A stretch of 64,000 bases of DNA from Burkholderiaceae bacterium (GTDB taxonomy: Bacteria > Pseudomonadota > Gammaproteobacteria > Burkholderiales > Burkholderiaceae_C), in contig JAFALA010000090.1 of NCBI GenBank assembly GCA_019234815.1, positions 46,857 to 110,856 on the forward strand. Direction: 5' to 3'. Under the pieces are notes generated by a model, which worked only from the letters and a program-made list of their open reading frames with translations, ran no database searches and was not told where the DNA came from. Numbering within the stretch: the stretch's first letter is position 1; each line of letters opens with the position of its first letter. Made by a program: the position numbers and the translations under genes. Positions 52,094-63,876 of this stretch are shown piece after piece.

Positions 52094-53515
52094 CTATATA
52101 CGTACCACCGGCGCCCTCGCCGCCACCAAGGCGCCTGCGGCGCAGGTGACGGCCATCAGCACGAACACCAGGTGAAACGCAAACTGGATGTCGCTGGGCG
52201 GCAATAAAAGGAAATCACGAGCCGATGCACCCGCGGGCAAGCTGGGCAGCAATCCAAATATCAAGGCCCCGAAGACCGTCGTTCCCGCGGCCGCGCCCAT
52301 TGAGCGCGACAGGGAGGCCAGCGAAGTGGCCGTCGCCAGCCGGCCGCGCCCGGCCACCGTCTGCACGATGATCTGCGTGGTCGGCATCACCGTGCCGAAA
52401 CCCAGGCCGGTGACCACGCCCAGCGAGGCAATCATCTTGGGTTCGGCGCCCAGCCAGGCCAGCAAGCCTAAAGCGGTGGCAGACACCGCCAGGCCGACGG
52501 CGGGCACCCATTTGGGCAGCACGCCCATGGCCATGGCACGGCCTCCCGTCGTCGCGCCGAGCACGATGCCAGAACTGAGCGGCAGCATCAAGAGGCCCGA
52601 CTTGACGGCGCTGCTTTTCAGGAACAGCTGCATGTAGATGGGCAGGAAGAACACCAGCGCGAACATGCAGGCCGCGAACACCATGGTGCAGATCAGCGCC
52701 GCCCGTATCGCCGGCTGCGACAGCAATTCCAGGTCCAGGAAAGGCTGGCTGTGCCGGCGCTCATGGTGCAGCAGCACCAGCATGCCGATGAGCACGGTCA
52801 GCACCAACGCAATGCTGACCGGGGCCTGCCAGGCAAACCGATGCTGGACAGCCGACAGCCAATAAATGGTGCACGCCACGCAAAACGGGAACAGGCCCAG
52901 GCCCAGCCAGTCAACGCGGCTGTCCGCTCGGGCCGGGTGCGCCGGATGCTGCAGCTGCCGCAGGCGCCAGACGGCAAAGGCCGCAAGCGGCAGGTTGATC
53001 CAGAACAGCACCCGCCAGCTGAGATGCGCCACCACCAGGCCGCCCATCACCGGCCCGCCCACGGCCGCCAGCGTGAAGACGGCGGCAAAGTAGCCCTGGA
53101 AGCGGGCCCGCTCGCGCGGCGGAATCAGCTCGCCGATCATGGCCTGCGACAGCGTCATCAAGCCCCCGCCGCCCAGGCCTTGCAAGACCCGCGCCGCCAC
53201 CAGCATGGGCAAGCTCAGGGCCGAGGCGCAGCCGATCGAGCCCAGGGTGAACAGGCCCAGGCTCCACTGCAGGATGCGTCCGAGCCCGAAGCGGTCGCCT
53301 GCCCAGCCGTACAGGGGCACCGCCGCGGCGGCGGCCAGCAGGTACGCCACCGCGATCCAGGAGGTGTCGCGCAAGCCGCCCAGTTCGGCGGCGATCACGG
53401 GCGTGGCCGTGGCCAGCAGGGTCTGATCGACCGCGGCCATGAACATCGGCAGGAACACCGCCGAGAACACCGGCAGGAATTGCCTCAGATGAATGGGCTG
53501 CTGCGGCTCGTTCAT
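52094..53515 (-). CDS. MFS transporter, DHA2-like drug efflux
   Basis: VFLPMFMAAVDQTLLATATPVIAAELGG, GRILQWSLGLFTLGSIGCA, multiple TM segments. Confidence 0.9.
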   Translation of the reverse strand: MNEPQQPIHLRQFLPVFSAVFLPMFMAAVDQTLLATATPVIAAELGGLRDTSWIAVAYLLAAAAAVPLYGWAGDRFGLGRILQWSLGLFTLGSIGCASALSLPMLVAARVLQGLGGGGLMTLSQAMIGELIPPRERARFQGYFAAVFTLAAVGGPVMGGLVVAHLSWRVLFWINLPLAAFAVWRLRQLQHPAHPARADSRVDWLGLGLFPFCVACTIYWLSAVQHRFAWQAPVSIALVLTVLIGMLVLLHHERRHSQPFLDLELLSQPAIRAALICTMVFAACMFALVFFLPIYMQLFLKSSAVKSGLLMLPLSSGIVLGATTGGRAMAMGVLPKWVPAVGLAVSATALGLLAWLGAEPKMIASLGVVTGLGFGTVMPTTQIIVQTVAGRGRLATATSLASLSRSMGAAAGTTVFGALIFGLLPSLPAGASARDFLLLPPSDIQFAFHLVFVLMAVTCAAGALVAARAPVVRI

Positions 53516-54195
53516 AGATCGTCAAGCGCGACGTCGGACCCCTTGTCGGATCTCTTGTCGGGCCTCTTGCGCCCCTTCCAGACCCCCCAGATCACGAACA
53601 GCCCCGGCAGGAGCAGCATGCCCCAGATGATCTTTTCCAGGTTGTGCTTGACCCAGGGCACGTTGCCGAACACATAGCCCGCAAGGGTCACGCTGCAGAT
53701 CCACAGCACGCCGCCGGTGACGTCGAAGAAGGTGAACTTGCGCCGCGTCATCTGCGCCACGCCGGCCACGAAGGGGGCAAAGGTGCGGACAAAGGGAATG
53801 AACCGCGCAATCACGATGGTCAGCCCGCCGTAGCGCTCATAGAACTCGTGCGCCTGCAAGAAGGCCTTGCGGTTGAAGAAGCGCGAGGACTCCCAGTGGA
53901 ACACCCTGGGGCCGAACAGGCGCCCGAGCGCGTAATTGGTCTGGTTGCCCAGCACGGCGGCCGCGCTCAGCAGTGCCAGGCTTGCGCCCAGGTCGAGCAG
54001 GCCCGTGCCGCACATGGTGCCGACCACGAACAGCAGCGAGTCGCCCGGCAGCACCGGCGTGACCACCAGGCCGGTCTCGGCAAAGATGATCAGGAACAGC
54101 AGCCCGTAGATCCACGGACCGTAGGCGGCCACGAAATGGGTCAGGTGCTGGTCGACGTGCAGCACGAAATCGATGACGGAAGCGAGTAGATCCAT
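53512..54195 (-). CDS. DedA family membrane protein
   Basis: IFAETGLVVTPVLPGDSLLFVVG, FYERYGGLTIVIARFIPFVRTFAPFVAGVAQM. Confidence 0.93.
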   Translation of the reverse strand: MDLLASVIDFVLHVDQHLTHFVAAYGPWIYGLLFLIIFAETGLVVTPVLPGDSLLFVVGTMCGTGLLDLGASLALLSAAAVLGNQTNYALGRLFGPRVFHWESSRFFNRKAFLQAHEFYERYGGLTIVIARFIPFVRTFAPFVAGVAQMTRRKFTFFDVTGGVLWICSVTLAGYVFGNVPWVKHNLEKIIWGMLLLPGLFVIWGVWKGRKRPDKRSDKGSDVALDDL

Positions 54196-54253
54196 GGCCG
54201 GGCATTATGGCGGCTGCCCGTGACGCACTGGCGCGTCCCTACAATCCGGCGCC

Positions 54254-56257
54254 ATGGATGTTTCTTCGCCTTCTCCTTTTTCTTCACCTGGATCGGCCCC
54301 CGCCCAGCTCCCCTTCTCCGACTCGGCCGCACCCGCACGCCGCGTCATCCAGGAGCTGCCGGACGAACTGGTCAGCCAGATCGCCGCCGGCGAGGTGGTG
54401 GAGCGCCCGGCGTCGGTGGTGCGCGAACTGGTCGACAACGCGCTCGATGCCGGCGCCGGCCAGATCCAGCTCAAGCTGATGGCCGGCGGCGTGCGCGCCA
54501 TCGTGGTGGAGGACGACGGCCTGGGCATTCCGGTGGAAGAACTGCCTCTGGCGCTCAAGCGCCACGCCACCAGCAAGATCCGCAACCTGGAGGATCTCGA
54601 ATCGGTCTCGACCATGGGCTTTCGCGGCGAGGCGCTGGCCGCGATCGCGTCTGTCTCCGACTTGGCGATCGCCACGCGCATCGAGGGCGCCGCGCACGGG
54701 CACCGCCTGGAAGCCCGCAGCGGCGAGCTCAAGGTGGCGGCGCGCGCGCGCGGCACCAGCGTGGAGGTGCGCGAGCTGTTCTTCAGCACGCCGGCGCGGC
54801 GCAAGTTCCTGAAGACCGACGTCACCGAGCTGGCGCACTGCATGGAAGCCGTGCGCCGCCACGCGCTGGCCCGCCCCGACGTGGGCTTTACCGTCTGGCA
54901 CGAAGGCAAGCTCGTGACGCAATGGCGGCCCAGCAGTTCCGAACAGCGCCTGGCCGAGGTGCTGGGCGCCGAATTCATGGCGCAAAGCCGCGCCGTGTAT
55001 GCCGAGAACGGGCCCTTGCGCGTCTACGGCCGGGCCGGCCTGCCCGAGGCGGCGCGCAGCCGCAGCGACATGCAGTACGTCTATGTCAACGGCCGCTTTG
55101 TGCGCGACAAGCTGATCGCCCACGGCATACGCAGCGCCTATGAGGACGTGCTGCACGGCAACCGCCAGCCCAGCTATGTGCTGTTCATCGACATCGCGCC
55201 CGACCGGGTCGACGTCAACGTGCACCCGACCAAGATCGAGGTGCGCTTCCGGGATGGCCGCGAAGTCCACCAGAAGGTCCGTTTCGCCGTGCAGGACGCC
55301 TTGGCTCTGTCCAATGCCAATGTCAGCGCCGAGGCAACGCCCGCCGACGCCCTGCCCACGCCCGAAGCCGCTGCGGCATTCGCGGCCTCGGTGGCGGGCA
55401 ACCGCCCCGGCCCGGGCCAGGCGCCGGCCTGGTTCCGCGAGGCCGATATGCCTTTGGCTCAGCCCGGACTGCCGGCACAAGAGCAACGAGCCGGCTACGG
55501 CGCGCGCAGCGAAACCCCGAGCTGGCGTGCCAACCGCCAGACCTCGCTGGGCCTGAGCGAAGTGGCGGCGCTCTACGGACCGGGATCTGCCAGCTCGAGT
55601 TCAGGCTCCGGCTCCATCACCGACACGCCCGCGCCAGTGCCTGCGGCGGCGCCCACCCCCTTGCCGCCTGGCGAATGGCCGCTGGGCCGCGCCATCGCGC
55701 AGATCGGCGGCATCTATGTGCTGGCCGAGAACGCGCAGGGCCTGGTGATCGTCGACATGCACGCCGCGCATGAACGCGTGGTCTACGAGCGCCTCAAGGC
55801 CAGCCTGGGCGCCGCGGCCATCGAGTCGCAGCCGCTGCTGATTCCGGTGACGTTCTCCGCCACCCCGCACGAGATCGCGACCACCGAGGCGCAGGCCGAT
55901 ACGCTGACGCGGCTGGGCCTGGATGTGGCGCCGCTCTCGGCCCAGGTCTTGGCCGTGCGCGCCCGGCCCGCCGCGCTCGACGGCGGCGACGTGGTCGAGC
56001 TGGTGCGCGGCGTGCTGGCCGAGCTGGCGCAGTTCGATGCCAGCCACGCGATCGAGCGGGCGCAGCACGAGATCCTGGCCACCATGGCCTGCCACGGCGC
56101 GGTCCGCGCCAACCGGCAGCTGACGCTGGACGAGATGAATGCTTTGCTGCGCGACATGGAACGCACCGAGCGCGCCGACCAATGCAACCACGGCCGCCCC
56201 ACCTGGCGCCAGCTCAGCATCCGCGAACTTGATGGTCTGTTTCTGCGCGGACGCTGA
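54254..56257 (+). CDS. mutL: DNA mismatch repair protein MutL
   Basis: [63 protein letters not shown]. Confidence 0.96.
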   Translation: MDVSSPSPFSSPGSAPAQLPFSDSAAPARRVIQELPDELVSQIAAGEVVERPASVVRELVDNALDAGAGQIQLKLMAGGVRAIVVEDDGLGIPVEELPLALKRHATSKIRNLEDLESVSTMGFRGEALAAIASVSDLAIATRIEGAAHGHRLEARSGELKVAARARGTSVEVRELFFSTPARRKFLKTDVTELAHCMEAVRRHALARPDVGFTVWHEGKLVTQWRPSSSEQRLAEVLGAEFMAQSRAVYAENGPLRVYGRAGLPEAARSRSDMQYVYVNGRFVRDKLIAHGIRSAYEDVLHGNRQPSYVLFIDIAPDRVDVNVHPTKIEVRFRDGREVHQKVRFAVQDALALSNANVSAEATPADALPTPEAAAAFAASVAGNRPGPGQAPAWFREADMPLAQPGLPAQEQRAGYGARSETPSWRANRQTSLGLSEVAALYGPGSASSSSGSGSITDTPAPVPAAAPTPLPPGEWPLGRAIAQIGGIYVLAENAQGLVIVDMHAAHERVVYERLKASLGAAAIESQPLLIPVTFSATPHEIATTEAQADTLTRLGLDVAPLSAQVLAVRARPAALDGGDVVELVRGVLAELAQFDASHAIERAQHEILATMACHGAVRANRQLTLDEMNALLRDMERTERADQCNHGRPTWRQLSIRELDGLFLRGR

Positions 56258-56319
56258 GTTGCAGGTACCACGGTCCGCGGCCATCGTGGTCCAATACATG
56301 TCTTAGACACCCAAGCAGC

Positions 56320-57783
56320 ATGGCGACCCTCACACTCAAGAAAAAGACCGGTGGACCGAGCAGCCACCGCAAATCCCCCGGTAAGCCCGGCGGCCCCAGG
56401 TCCGCGGCAGGCGACGAGCAGCCGGAGCGCCGCAAGCCGCTGCGCGGCGCCGGCGTGTCGCGCGTGCGTCCGACGCTGGAGCAGGCCCAGAAGGAGCGCG
56501 CCGAGCGCCAGGCTGCCTACGAGGCCCGCAAGGCCCAGGCCGAGCGCAGCGCCAGGGCAGGCAGGCCGGACGCGCCGTCGCGCCCCGCGCGCCCATCGGG
56601 ACCCACCGAACGCTTCGGCAAACCCGTGGACGCACGCTTCGAGCATGGCACGGGCCGCCGTCGCGGCGACGCCGACATGCCCTCGCGCGAACGCCAACCC
56701 ATGGGCGAAGGGAATTTCGGCCGCCATCCCGACGACCGCTTCAACGACAGCTTTGACGAACGCTTCCGCGCACGGCCCCGCGATCGATTCGAAAATCGTG
56801 GCGCGGGCCAGGCCGCTCCCCAGGCCGCTCCCGTCAACCGACGGCCCGACGAGCGCCATCGTCCCCCCTACGAGACAGCACGCCGCGATCAACGGCGCAC
56901 AACCGGGCCGCACGGCGGCTTCCCTGCCCATCCCCGCGAGGAACGCGACGAATACGCGTCCGGCGGCGAGGCCGAGGGCCTGCGCCTGTCCAAGCGCCTC
57001 AGCGAGCTGGGCATGGCCTCGCGCCGTGAAGCCGACGAATGGATTGAAGCCGGCTGGGTGCGGGTGGACGGCAAGCTGGCCGTGCTGGGCCAGCGCGTGG
57101 CGCCGGACGCCAAGATCGAGATCGACCCCGCCGCCCACAAGCAGCAGGCGCAGCGCGTCACCATCCTGATCAACAAGCCCATCGGCTATGTCTCTGGCCA
57201 GGCCGAAGACGGCTACGAACCCGCCTCGGTGCTGATCAAGACCGACACGCACTGGGAAGACGATGCGTCGGGCCTGAAATACCACATCGGCCATTCGCGC
57301 GGCCTGGCGCCTGCGGGGCGCCTGGACATCGACTCGACCGGCCTGCTGGTGCTCACGCAGGACGGCCGCATCGCCAAGGCCTTGATCGGCGAGGACTCAC
57401 AGATCGAGAAGGAGTACCTGGTGCGCGTCGAGTATGTGGGCCTGCCCGGCCAAACAGCCGAAGCGCCTGAAACGCCAGAACCGCAGGAGCCTGGAGCCGA
57501 ACCCAGGCGGCCTTCCGAACTGCTGCCGGCGCAAGCCCTGGCGCTGCTCAACCACGGCCTGTCGCTCGACGGCGTGGCGCTGCGCCCTGCCAAGGTCAGC
57601 TGGGCCAATGAAGACCAACTGCGCTTCGTGCTGCGGGAAGGCCGCAAGCGCCAGATCCGCCGCATGTGCGAGCTGGTCGGGCTCAAGGTCACAGCGCTCA
57701 AGCGCGTGCGCATCGGCCGCATCACGCTGTCGCACCTGCCTGTGGGGCAATGGCGCTTCCTCGCGCCCTGGGAACGTTTCTGA
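56320..57783 (+). CDS. RsuA/RluB-family pseudouridine synthase with basic N-terminal extension
   Basis: [29 protein letters not shown] (S4), [20 protein letters not shown] catalytic motif, [15 protein letters not shown]. Confidence 0.9.
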   Translation: MATLTLKKKTGGPSSHRKSPGKPGGPRSAAGDEQPERRKPLRGAGVSRVRPTLEQAQKERAERQAAYEARKAQAERSARAGRPDAPSRPARPSGPTERFGKPVDARFEHGTGRRRGDADMPSRERQPMGEGNFGRHPDDRFNDSFDERFRARPRDRFENRGAGQAAPQAAPVNRRPDERHRPPYETARRDQRRTTGPHGGFPAHPREERDEYASGGEAEGLRLSKRLSELGMASRREADEWIEAGWVRVDGKLAVLGQRVAPDAKIEIDPAAHKQQAQRVTILINKPIGYVSGQAEDGYEPASVLIKTDTHWEDDASGLKYHIGHSRGLAPAGRLDIDSTGLLVLTQDGRIAKALIGEDSQIEKEYLVRVEYVGLPGQTAEAPETPEPQEPGAEPRRPSELLPAQALALLNHGLSLDGVALRPAKVSWANEDQLRFVLREGRKRQIRRMCELVGLKVTALKRVRIGRITLSHLPVGQWRFLAPWERF

Positions 57784-57801
57784 GCACCACCGCCCCCTGT
57801 C

Positions 57802-58731
57802 ATGAATGAGTTTTCGCCCATCTGCCTGGCCGGCCCCACCGGCACGGGCAAAACGGCCTGCGCGCTGAAGATTGCCGACTACCTGCCGGTGGAGATCATC
57901 AGCGTCGACTCGGCGCTGGTCTATCGCGGCATGGACATCGGCACCGCCAAGCCGAGCAGCGCCGAGCGCGCCGCCGTGCCGCACCACCTGATCGACATCA
58001 TCGATCCGCTCGACTCCTATTCGGCCGCCGAATTCGCCCGCAGCGCGCAGAGCCTGGCAACCGAGATCCGGTCGCGCGGACGCCTGCCCCTGCTGGTGGG
58101 CGGCACCATGCTGTACTTCAAGGCGCTGTTCGAGGGCCTGTCGGACCTGCCGCAAGGCGACGAGGATCTGCGCGACAAGCTCGACGCCCAGGCCGCCGAA
58201 ATCGGCTGGCCCGCCATGCACGCCGAACTGGCGCGCGTGGACCCCACCACCGCCGACCGCCTGGCCCCCAACGACTCGCAGCGCATCCAGCGCGCATTGG
58301 AGGTCTGGCATATCACCGGGCGGCCCCTGTCGGTGCTGTACGCCGAGCAGAGCCGCAGCACCGGTGTCGACTGGCCGCTGATTTCGCTGGAGCCGCGCGA
58401 CCGCGCCTGGCTGCACCAGCGGCTCGACCAGCGTTTCGAACAGATGCTGGCGCAAGGCCTGCTCGACGAGGTGCGCGCCCTGCGCGAACGCGGCGACCTG
58501 CACCTGGGTCTGCCCTCCATGCGCTGCGTGGGCTACCGCCAAGCCTGGGAGGCCCTCGCCGCCAACGACTTCAGCGACCTGTCCGAACGCGGCGCTGCGG
58601 CGACGCGCCAACTGGCCAAGCGCCAGATCACCTGGCTGCGCTCCATGCCCAAACGCCTGGTGGTGGCCTGCGACGAACCGCAGGCCGACCTGCACGTACT
58701 GGCCCTGCTGCAGCGGCTGATGGCGGCCTGA
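57802..58731 (+). CDS. miaA: tRNA dimethylallyltransferase
   Basis: [54 protein letters not shown]. Confidence 0.95.
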   Translation: MNEFSPICLAGPTGTGKTACALKIADYLPVEIISVDSALVYRGMDIGTAKPSSAERAAVPHHLIDIIDPLDSYSAAEFARSAQSLATEIRSRGRLPLLVGGTMLYFKALFEGLSDLPQGDEDLRDKLDAQAAEIGWPAMHAELARVDPTTADRLAPNDSQRIQRALEVWHITGRPLSVLYAEQSRSTGVDWPLISLEPRDRAWLHQRLDQRFEQMLAQGLLDEVRALRERGDLHLGLPSMRCVGYRQAWEALAANDFSDLSERGAAATRQLAKRQITWLRSMPKRLVVACDEPQADLHVLALLQRLMAA

Positions 58732-58859
58732 CCCCGATCCGTTTCCTTCAAGCCAGCGCGCGGCGGGCTTGCCTTGCATCAAGGCGCGATAAGCTGTTTC
58801 ACGGTCAGATGATCGTTGTGGTCAAGAACAACAAAGCCCCGGCTGGAGGAGACGTGTCC

Positions 58860-60995
58860 ATGAGTTCGAGCGCCCTGATGCTTCACGATCTGGAAGCCGC
58901 CGTCGACGCCGTATTGCAGCGGATCGAAGGCGCCATCGTGATGGCCCTGCCTTTGGGGATAGGCAAGCCCAATCGCTTCGTCAACGCCCTGTATCGGCGC
59001 ATCAAGGCCGACGGGCGGCGCCAGCTGCAGGTCTTCACCGCCCTGTCGCTGGAAAAGCCGGTGGGCGCCAGCGAACTGGAGCGACATTTCATGGGCCCCT
59101 TGGTCGAGCGCGTGTTCGCCGACTATCCGGATTTCGATTACCTCGAGGATCTGCGGCACGGACGGCTGCCCGCCAACATCGTCGTGCATGAGTTCTTCTT
59201 CAAGACCGGCGACTACCTGCACAACGACGCGGCACAGTCGCGCTTCGTCTGCACCAACTACAGCATGGTGGTGCGCGACATGATGGCGCTGGGCGTCAAT
59301 CTGATCGCGCAGGCTGTGGCGGTGCGCCGCGAGGCGCAAGACCCTCAAGGCCTGCAACTCTCGCTGTCCTGCAATCCGGACCTGACGCTGGAGCTGGTGG
59401 AGCGCTGCGCCCAGGCCTCTCAGCCGCTGATGACCGTGGCCGTCGTCAACGAGGCCCTGCCCTTCATGCCGGGCGACGCCGTCCTGCCGCTGGACGTGCC
59501 GGACTTGGTGGTCGACTGCCCGGCCGGCACGCACACGCTGTTCGCGCCGCCGAATGCCGCCATCGGCTGGGCCGACTATGCCATCGGCCTGCATGCCTCC
59601 AGCCTGGTGCGCGACGGCGGAACCCTGCAGATCGGCATCGGCTCGCTGGGCGACGCGATCGCGCAATCGCTGATCGTGCGCGACCGTGAGAACGAGACCT
59701 ACCGCAGCATCCTGTCGGCCTTGAATCCGCAAGGACTGGCCGATCGCGAATGCGAGCCGTTCAAGGAGGGGCTGTACGGCTGCTCCGAGATGTTCGTCAA
59801 CGGCATCATGCGCCTGATCGACGCCGGCATCGTGCGCCGCCGCGTGTTCATGGACGAGGACCTGCAGGCCCTCTCCAGAGACCTGGGGCCGCATCCCGAT
59901 GCCAACGTACTGGCCGCGCTGCGCAAGCGCGGCCGGATTGGCTCCGCGCTGACTGCGGACAATCTCAGTTATCTGAAGCGCTTCGGCATCCTCGACGACG
60001 ACGTGCAGCTGGACGGCGAGCATCTGCAATGCGGCGCGCTGCGCATTGCCAACCGGCTCGATTCGGACGCAGCGCTTGACGCCTTCAAGCCCCTGCTGGG
60101 CCGCGCGTGGCGGCGCGCCTACCTGATGCACGGCGGCTTCTTCCTCGGCCCGCGCGACTTCTACCAGCGCCTGCGCGAGATGCCCGAAGCCCTGCGCGAA
60201 CAGATCGGCATGACGCGCATCAGCTTCATCAACGAGCTCTGGAACGACAGCCTGGGCAGCGAGGCGCTCAAGCGCGCGCAGCGCGTCAAGGCGAGTCTCA
60301 TGAACACGACCATGCGCGTGAGCCTGCTGGGCGCGGCCTCGTCCGACGCGCTCGACTCCGGCCAGGTCGTCTCCGGCGTGGGCGGGCAATACAACTTCGT
60401 CGCCATGGGCCATGCGCTGAGCGACGCACGCTCCATCTTGATGCTGCGCGCCACCCACCAGAACCGGCGCGAGGGCCTGACCAGCAGCATCCACTGGGCC
60501 TGCGGCAACGTGACCATTCCGCGCCACCTGCGCGACATCGTCGTGACCGAATACGGTGTGGCCGAACTGCGCGGCCAGCCCGACGGCGAGGTGATACGCC
60601 GCCTGCTGGCCATCGCCGATTCACGCTTCCAGCAAAGCCTGCTGGCCGAAGCCAAGGCCGCAGGCAAGCTAGATCGCGACTACCAGATCCCCGAAGCGCA
60701 GCGCCACAACACGCCCGAGCGCCTGCGCGCATGCCTGCAGCCCTGGCGCGACAGCGGGCAACTGCCCGATTTCCCTTTCGGCACCGATCTCAATGCCGAC
60801 GAGCTGACGATGGTGCGAGCCCTGCGCAAGCTGCAGGCAGCCAGCACCCACCCGGTGGAACTGGTCAAGCTGGCCTTCAAGAGCCTGACCCGCCAGCCCG
60901 CGGTGCCGCCGGCCTATCTGCAGCGCCTGGGGCTGGATGAGGCGCACAGCTTCAAGCAGTTGCTGCTGCGCAGGCTGTTCGCGGCGAATCTCTAG
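58860..60995 (+). CDS. acetyl-CoA hydrolase/transferase family protein
   Basis: IGIGSLGDAIAQSL, GVGGQYNFVAMGHALSDARSILMLRATHQ, IPRHLRDIVVTEYGVAELRGQPDGEVIRRLLAIAD; strong RBS ggaggag before ATG 58860. Confidence 0.88.
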   Translation: MSSSALMLHDLEAAVDAVLQRIEGAIVMALPLGIGKPNRFVNALYRRIKADGRRQLQVFTALSLEKPVGASELERHFMGPLVERVFADYPDFDYLEDLRHGRLPANIVVHEFFFKTGDYLHNDAAQSRFVCTNYSMVVRDMMALGVNLIAQAVAVRREAQDPQGLQLSLSCNPDLTLELVERCAQASQPLMTVAVVNEALPFMPGDAVLPLDVPDLVVDCPAGTHTLFAPPNAAIGWADYAIGLHASSLVRDGGTLQIGIGSLGDAIAQSLIVRDRENETYRSILSALNPQGLADRECEPFKEGLYGCSEMFVNGIMRLIDAGIVRRRVFMDEDLQALSRDLGPHPDANVLAALRKRGRIGSALTADNLSYLKRFGILDDDVQLDGEHLQCGALRIANRLDSDAALDAFKPLLGRAWRRAYLMHGGFFLGPRDFYQRLREMPEALREQIGMTRISFINELWNDSLGSEALKRAQRVKASLMNTTMRVSLLGAASSDALDSGQVVSGVGGQYNFVAMGHALSDARSILMLRATHQNRREGLTSSIHWACGNVTIPRHLRDIVVTEYGVAELRGQPDGEVIRRLLAIADSRFQQSLLAEAKAAGKLDRDYQIPEAQRHNTPERLRACLQPWRDSGQLPDFPFGTDLNADELTMVRALRKLQAASTHPVELVKLAFKSLTRQPAVPPAYLQRLGLDEAHSFKQLLLRRLFAANL

Positions 60996-61008
60996 CGCGG
61001 GTAGCCTT

Positions 61009-62559
61009 TCAATGCGCCCCGCCCGCATCCACCGACTCCAGCTTGGGCGGTCGCTTGGTCAGCCAGATGCTGGCGATCAGCAGCAGGAAGATCGCGGCGG
61101 AGATCAGGAAGATGTCGTCGGCGGCGCGGGTGAAGGCCTGCTGGTCGACCAGGCGGTTGATCTGCGCCAAGGCCTGCTGGGAGTTCAGGCCCAGTTGCGT
61201 GAGCTGCTCCAGCGTCTGGCCGGCGATGGCATTGCCCTGTGCCAGCACCTCGGCGAGCTGGTGGTGGTGCAAGGTGGCGCGGTTGTCCCAGATGGTCGTC
61301 GCGATCGAGGTGCCCATGGCGCCGGCAGTGATGCGCACGAAGTTCGACAGGCCCGCCGCCGCCGCCAAGCGCTCGTGCGAGATGCCGCTCAAGGTGATGG
61401 TCGTCAGCGGGATGAAGAAGCAGGCCATGGCCGCGCCCTGCAGCAGGGTCGGGATCATGATGGTCCACAGGTCGGTGTCGGTCGTGAACATCGAGCGCAT
61501 GCCCAGCACCACGGCGAACATCACGAAAGCGAAGGTGGCAATCTGGCGCGGATCGATGCGCGTGATGTTCTTGCCGACCACCGGCGAGAGGATGATGGCC
61601 AGCAGGCCCACTGGCGCCAGCGCGAAACCGGCGTCGGTCGCGGTGTAGCCCATGTACTGCTGCAGCCACAGCGGCATCAACACCACGTTGCCGAAGAACA
61701 GGCCATAGGCGATCGACAGCGTGGCCGCGCCGAACAGGAAGTTGCGCCCCGCGAACAGGCGCAGGTCGACCACCGGATGCTCGTCGGTCAACTCCCAGAT
61801 CACGAACACCACCAGGCCGATAGCCGCCAACAGGCCCAGCACCTGGATCGTGCTGCTGTTGAACCAGTCGAGCTCCTTGCCCTTGTCCAGCATGACCTGC
61901 AGCGAGCCGACCCACACCACCAGCAGGCCTAAGCCGACGCTGTCGATGGGCAGCTTCTTGACCGGGGTTTCACGCCCGCGGTAGATGCTCCAGGTGACGG
62001 TGGCGGCCAGCAGGCCCACCGGCACGTTGATGTAGAAGATCCAGGGCCAGGACACGTTGTCGGTGATCCAGCCGCCCAGCAGCGGCCCGACCACCGGCGC
62101 CACCAGCGTGGTCATGCCCCATAGCGCCAGCGCCGTCCCGGCCCGCTCGCGCGGGTAGCTGGCCAGCAGCAGGGTCTGCGACAGCGGAATCATGGGCCCG
62201 GCCACCAGGCCCTGGAACACCCGGCAGGCAACCAGCATTTCCAGCGAAGTCGCGAAGCCGCACAGCCACGAGGCCAGCACGAACAGCAGGATGCTCATGG
62301 TGAACAGGCGCACGGCGCCGAAGCGCTGCGTGAGCCAGCCCGTCAGCGGCACCGAGATGGCATTGGCCACGCCGAAGCTCGTGATCACCCAGGTGCCCTG
62401 CACGGGGCTCACGCCCAGGTCGCCCGAGATGGCGGGCAGGGACACGTTGGCGATCGACGAATCGAGCACGTTCATGAAGGTCGCCAGCGACAGCGCGACC
62501 GTCCCCAATGCCAGTGTGCCGCCATGCAGCGGCGTGAGGTGTGCAGCCTGCTTGCTCAT
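61009..62559 (-). CDS. emrB: DHA2-family MFS multidrug efflux permease, EmrB-like
   Basis: LATFMNVLDSSIANVSLPAISGDLGVSPVQGTWVITSFGVANAISVPLTGWLTQRFG. Confidence 0.92.
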   Translation of the reverse strand: MSKQAAHLTPLHGGTLALGTVALSLATFMNVLDSSIANVSLPAISGDLGVSPVQGTWVITSFGVANAISVPLTGWLTQRFGAVRLFTMSILLFVLASWLCGFATSLEMLVACRVFQGLVAGPMIPLSQTLLLASYPRERAGTALALWGMTTLVAPVVGPLLGGWITDNVSWPWIFYINVPVGLLAATVTWSIYRGRETPVKKLPIDSVGLGLLVVWVGSLQVMLDKGKELDWFNSSTIQVLGLLAAIGLVVFVIWELTDEHPVVDLRLFAGRNFLFGAATLSIAYGLFFGNVVLMPLWLQQYMGYTATDAGFALAPVGLLAIILSPVVGKNITRIDPRQIATFAFVMFAVVLGMRSMFTTDTDLWTIMIPTLLQGAAMACFFIPLTTITLSGISHERLAAAAGLSNFVRITAGAMGTSIATTIWDNRATLHHHQLAEVLAQGNAIAGQTLEQLTQLGLNSQQALAQINRLVDQQAFTRAADDIFLISAAIFLLLIASIWLTKRPPKLESVDAGGAH

Positions 62560-62561
62560 GC

Positions 62562-63857
62562 TCAGGCCTTGGCCGGCTTGGTCGTGTGCAGCTTGGCCAC
62601 CTTGGCGCCGGCCTTGGCCGTCGATTCCTTGGGCGCGGCACCGAGGTTGGCCTTGATGATGCGGTCGACCTCAGCCTGCGCGGCTTGGTCCTGGGCGTCG
62701 AACACCGAGGTCTGGGCCTTGGCGGCCTGGCTCGGCGCGTCGGCCAGCGACTTGCCGCCCTGGTCGGTCACGTCGACGCTAACGTTCATGGACAGGCCGA
62801 CACGCAACGGATGCGCCGCCACTTCCTTGGCATCGAGCTCGATGCGCACCGGCACGCGCTGCACCACCTTGATCCAGTTGCCAGTTGCGTTCTGCGCCGG
62901 CAGCAGCGAGAAGGCGCTACCGGTACCGGCACCGATGCCGGCCACCTTGCCGTGGTAGGTTACGTGGCTGCCGTATACGTCGGCGTTCACTTCGGCCGGC
63001 TGGCCGATGCGCACATTGTTCAGCTGCGATTCTTTCAGGTTGGCATCGATCCACACATTGTCGAGCGGTACGATCGCCATCAAATTGGTGCCGGCAGACA
63101 CGCGCTGGCCGATCTGCACCGAGCGCTTGGCCACGAAGCCGGTGATCGGCGCCGGCACTTCGCTACGCACCGCATTGATATATGCCTGCTCGTAATTGGC
63201 ACGCGCCTGCAGCACGGCCGGGTTGTTGAGCAAGGTGGAGTTGTCGGTCAGCGAACGGGCCACGTCGAGCTGGCGTTCGGATACCTTCAGCCCGGCCTCG
63301 GCCGATGCCAGCGCGGCTTCGGCGCTGGTCACCGCGGTCTTGGCGTGAGCCAGGTCTTCGGCCGACAACGCAGCGCTACCGGAAAGCTGCTGACGGCGCG
63401 CCAGGTCTTCACGTACCCGCGTCAGGTCGGCCTGCCGCTGCGTTACGTCGCTCTTTTTCTGATCGAGCACGGCATTGAACTGGTCGACATTGCGAAACGA
63501 CTGGCGCGTTTGGCGCACGGCGTTGGCCAAGGCAGCCTCGGCCTGAGCCAGGCTCACGTGGGTGTCGGCACCATCGAATTGCACCAGCGACTGGCCAATC
63601 TTGACCAACTGGGTATCGTCGGCGCCAATGCCTACCACGGTGCCGTTCACCTGGGCATTCACATACACCAGGTTACCGTTGACATAGGCATCGTCGGTAT
63701 CTTCGTGAAAGCGCTGGTACAGGGCGTAATAAGCGCCATAGCCGATGGCTGCCAGGGCAAATACGCTACCGATTTTCAGCAACAGCGCTTTGCGCTTGCC
63801 GTTGCCATTACCGTTGCTGGGGCTGTTATTCGAGGTTTGTTGTGCTTGTTCGGACAT
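62562..63857 (-). CDS. emrA: HlyD-family efflux periplasmic adaptor, EmrA-like
   Basis: HEDTDDAYVNGNLVYVNAQVNGTVVGIGADDTQLVKIGQSLVQFDGADTHVSLAQAEAALANAVRQ; stop 2 bp from emrB start. Confidence 0.92.
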   Translation of the reverse strand: MSEQAQQTSNNSPSNGNGNGKRKALLLKIGSVFALAAIGYGAYYALYQRFHEDTDDAYVNGNLVYVNAQVNGTVVGIGADDTQLVKIGQSLVQFDGADTHVSLAQAEAALANAVRQTRQSFRNVDQFNAVLDQKKSDVTQRQADLTRVREDLARRQQLSGSAALSAEDLAHAKTAVTSAEAALASAEAGLKVSERQLDVARSLTDNSTLLNNPAVLQARANYEQAYINAVRSEVPAPITGFVAKRSVQIGQRVSAGTNLMAIVPLDNVWIDANLKESQLNNVRIGQPAEVNADVYGSHVTYHGKVAGIGAGTGSAFSLLPAQNATGNWIKVVQRVPVRIELDAKEVAAHPLRVGLSMNVSVDVTDQGGKSLADAPSQAAKAQTSVFDAQDQAAQAEVDRIIKANLGAAPKESTAKAGAKVAKLHTTKPAKA

Positions 63858-63876
63858 TGCTCTGTTCTCCCAATAC

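Noticed and set aside
49363-52149. 928-aa plus ORF opposite the TPR lipoprotein
   Set aside because: Antisense artefact of a repetitive GC-rich TPR gene; no start signals or domain motifs.
56267-56290. Hairpin accacg...cgtggt after mutL
   Set aside because: Only 6-bp arms and no T-tract; too weak to call a terminator.
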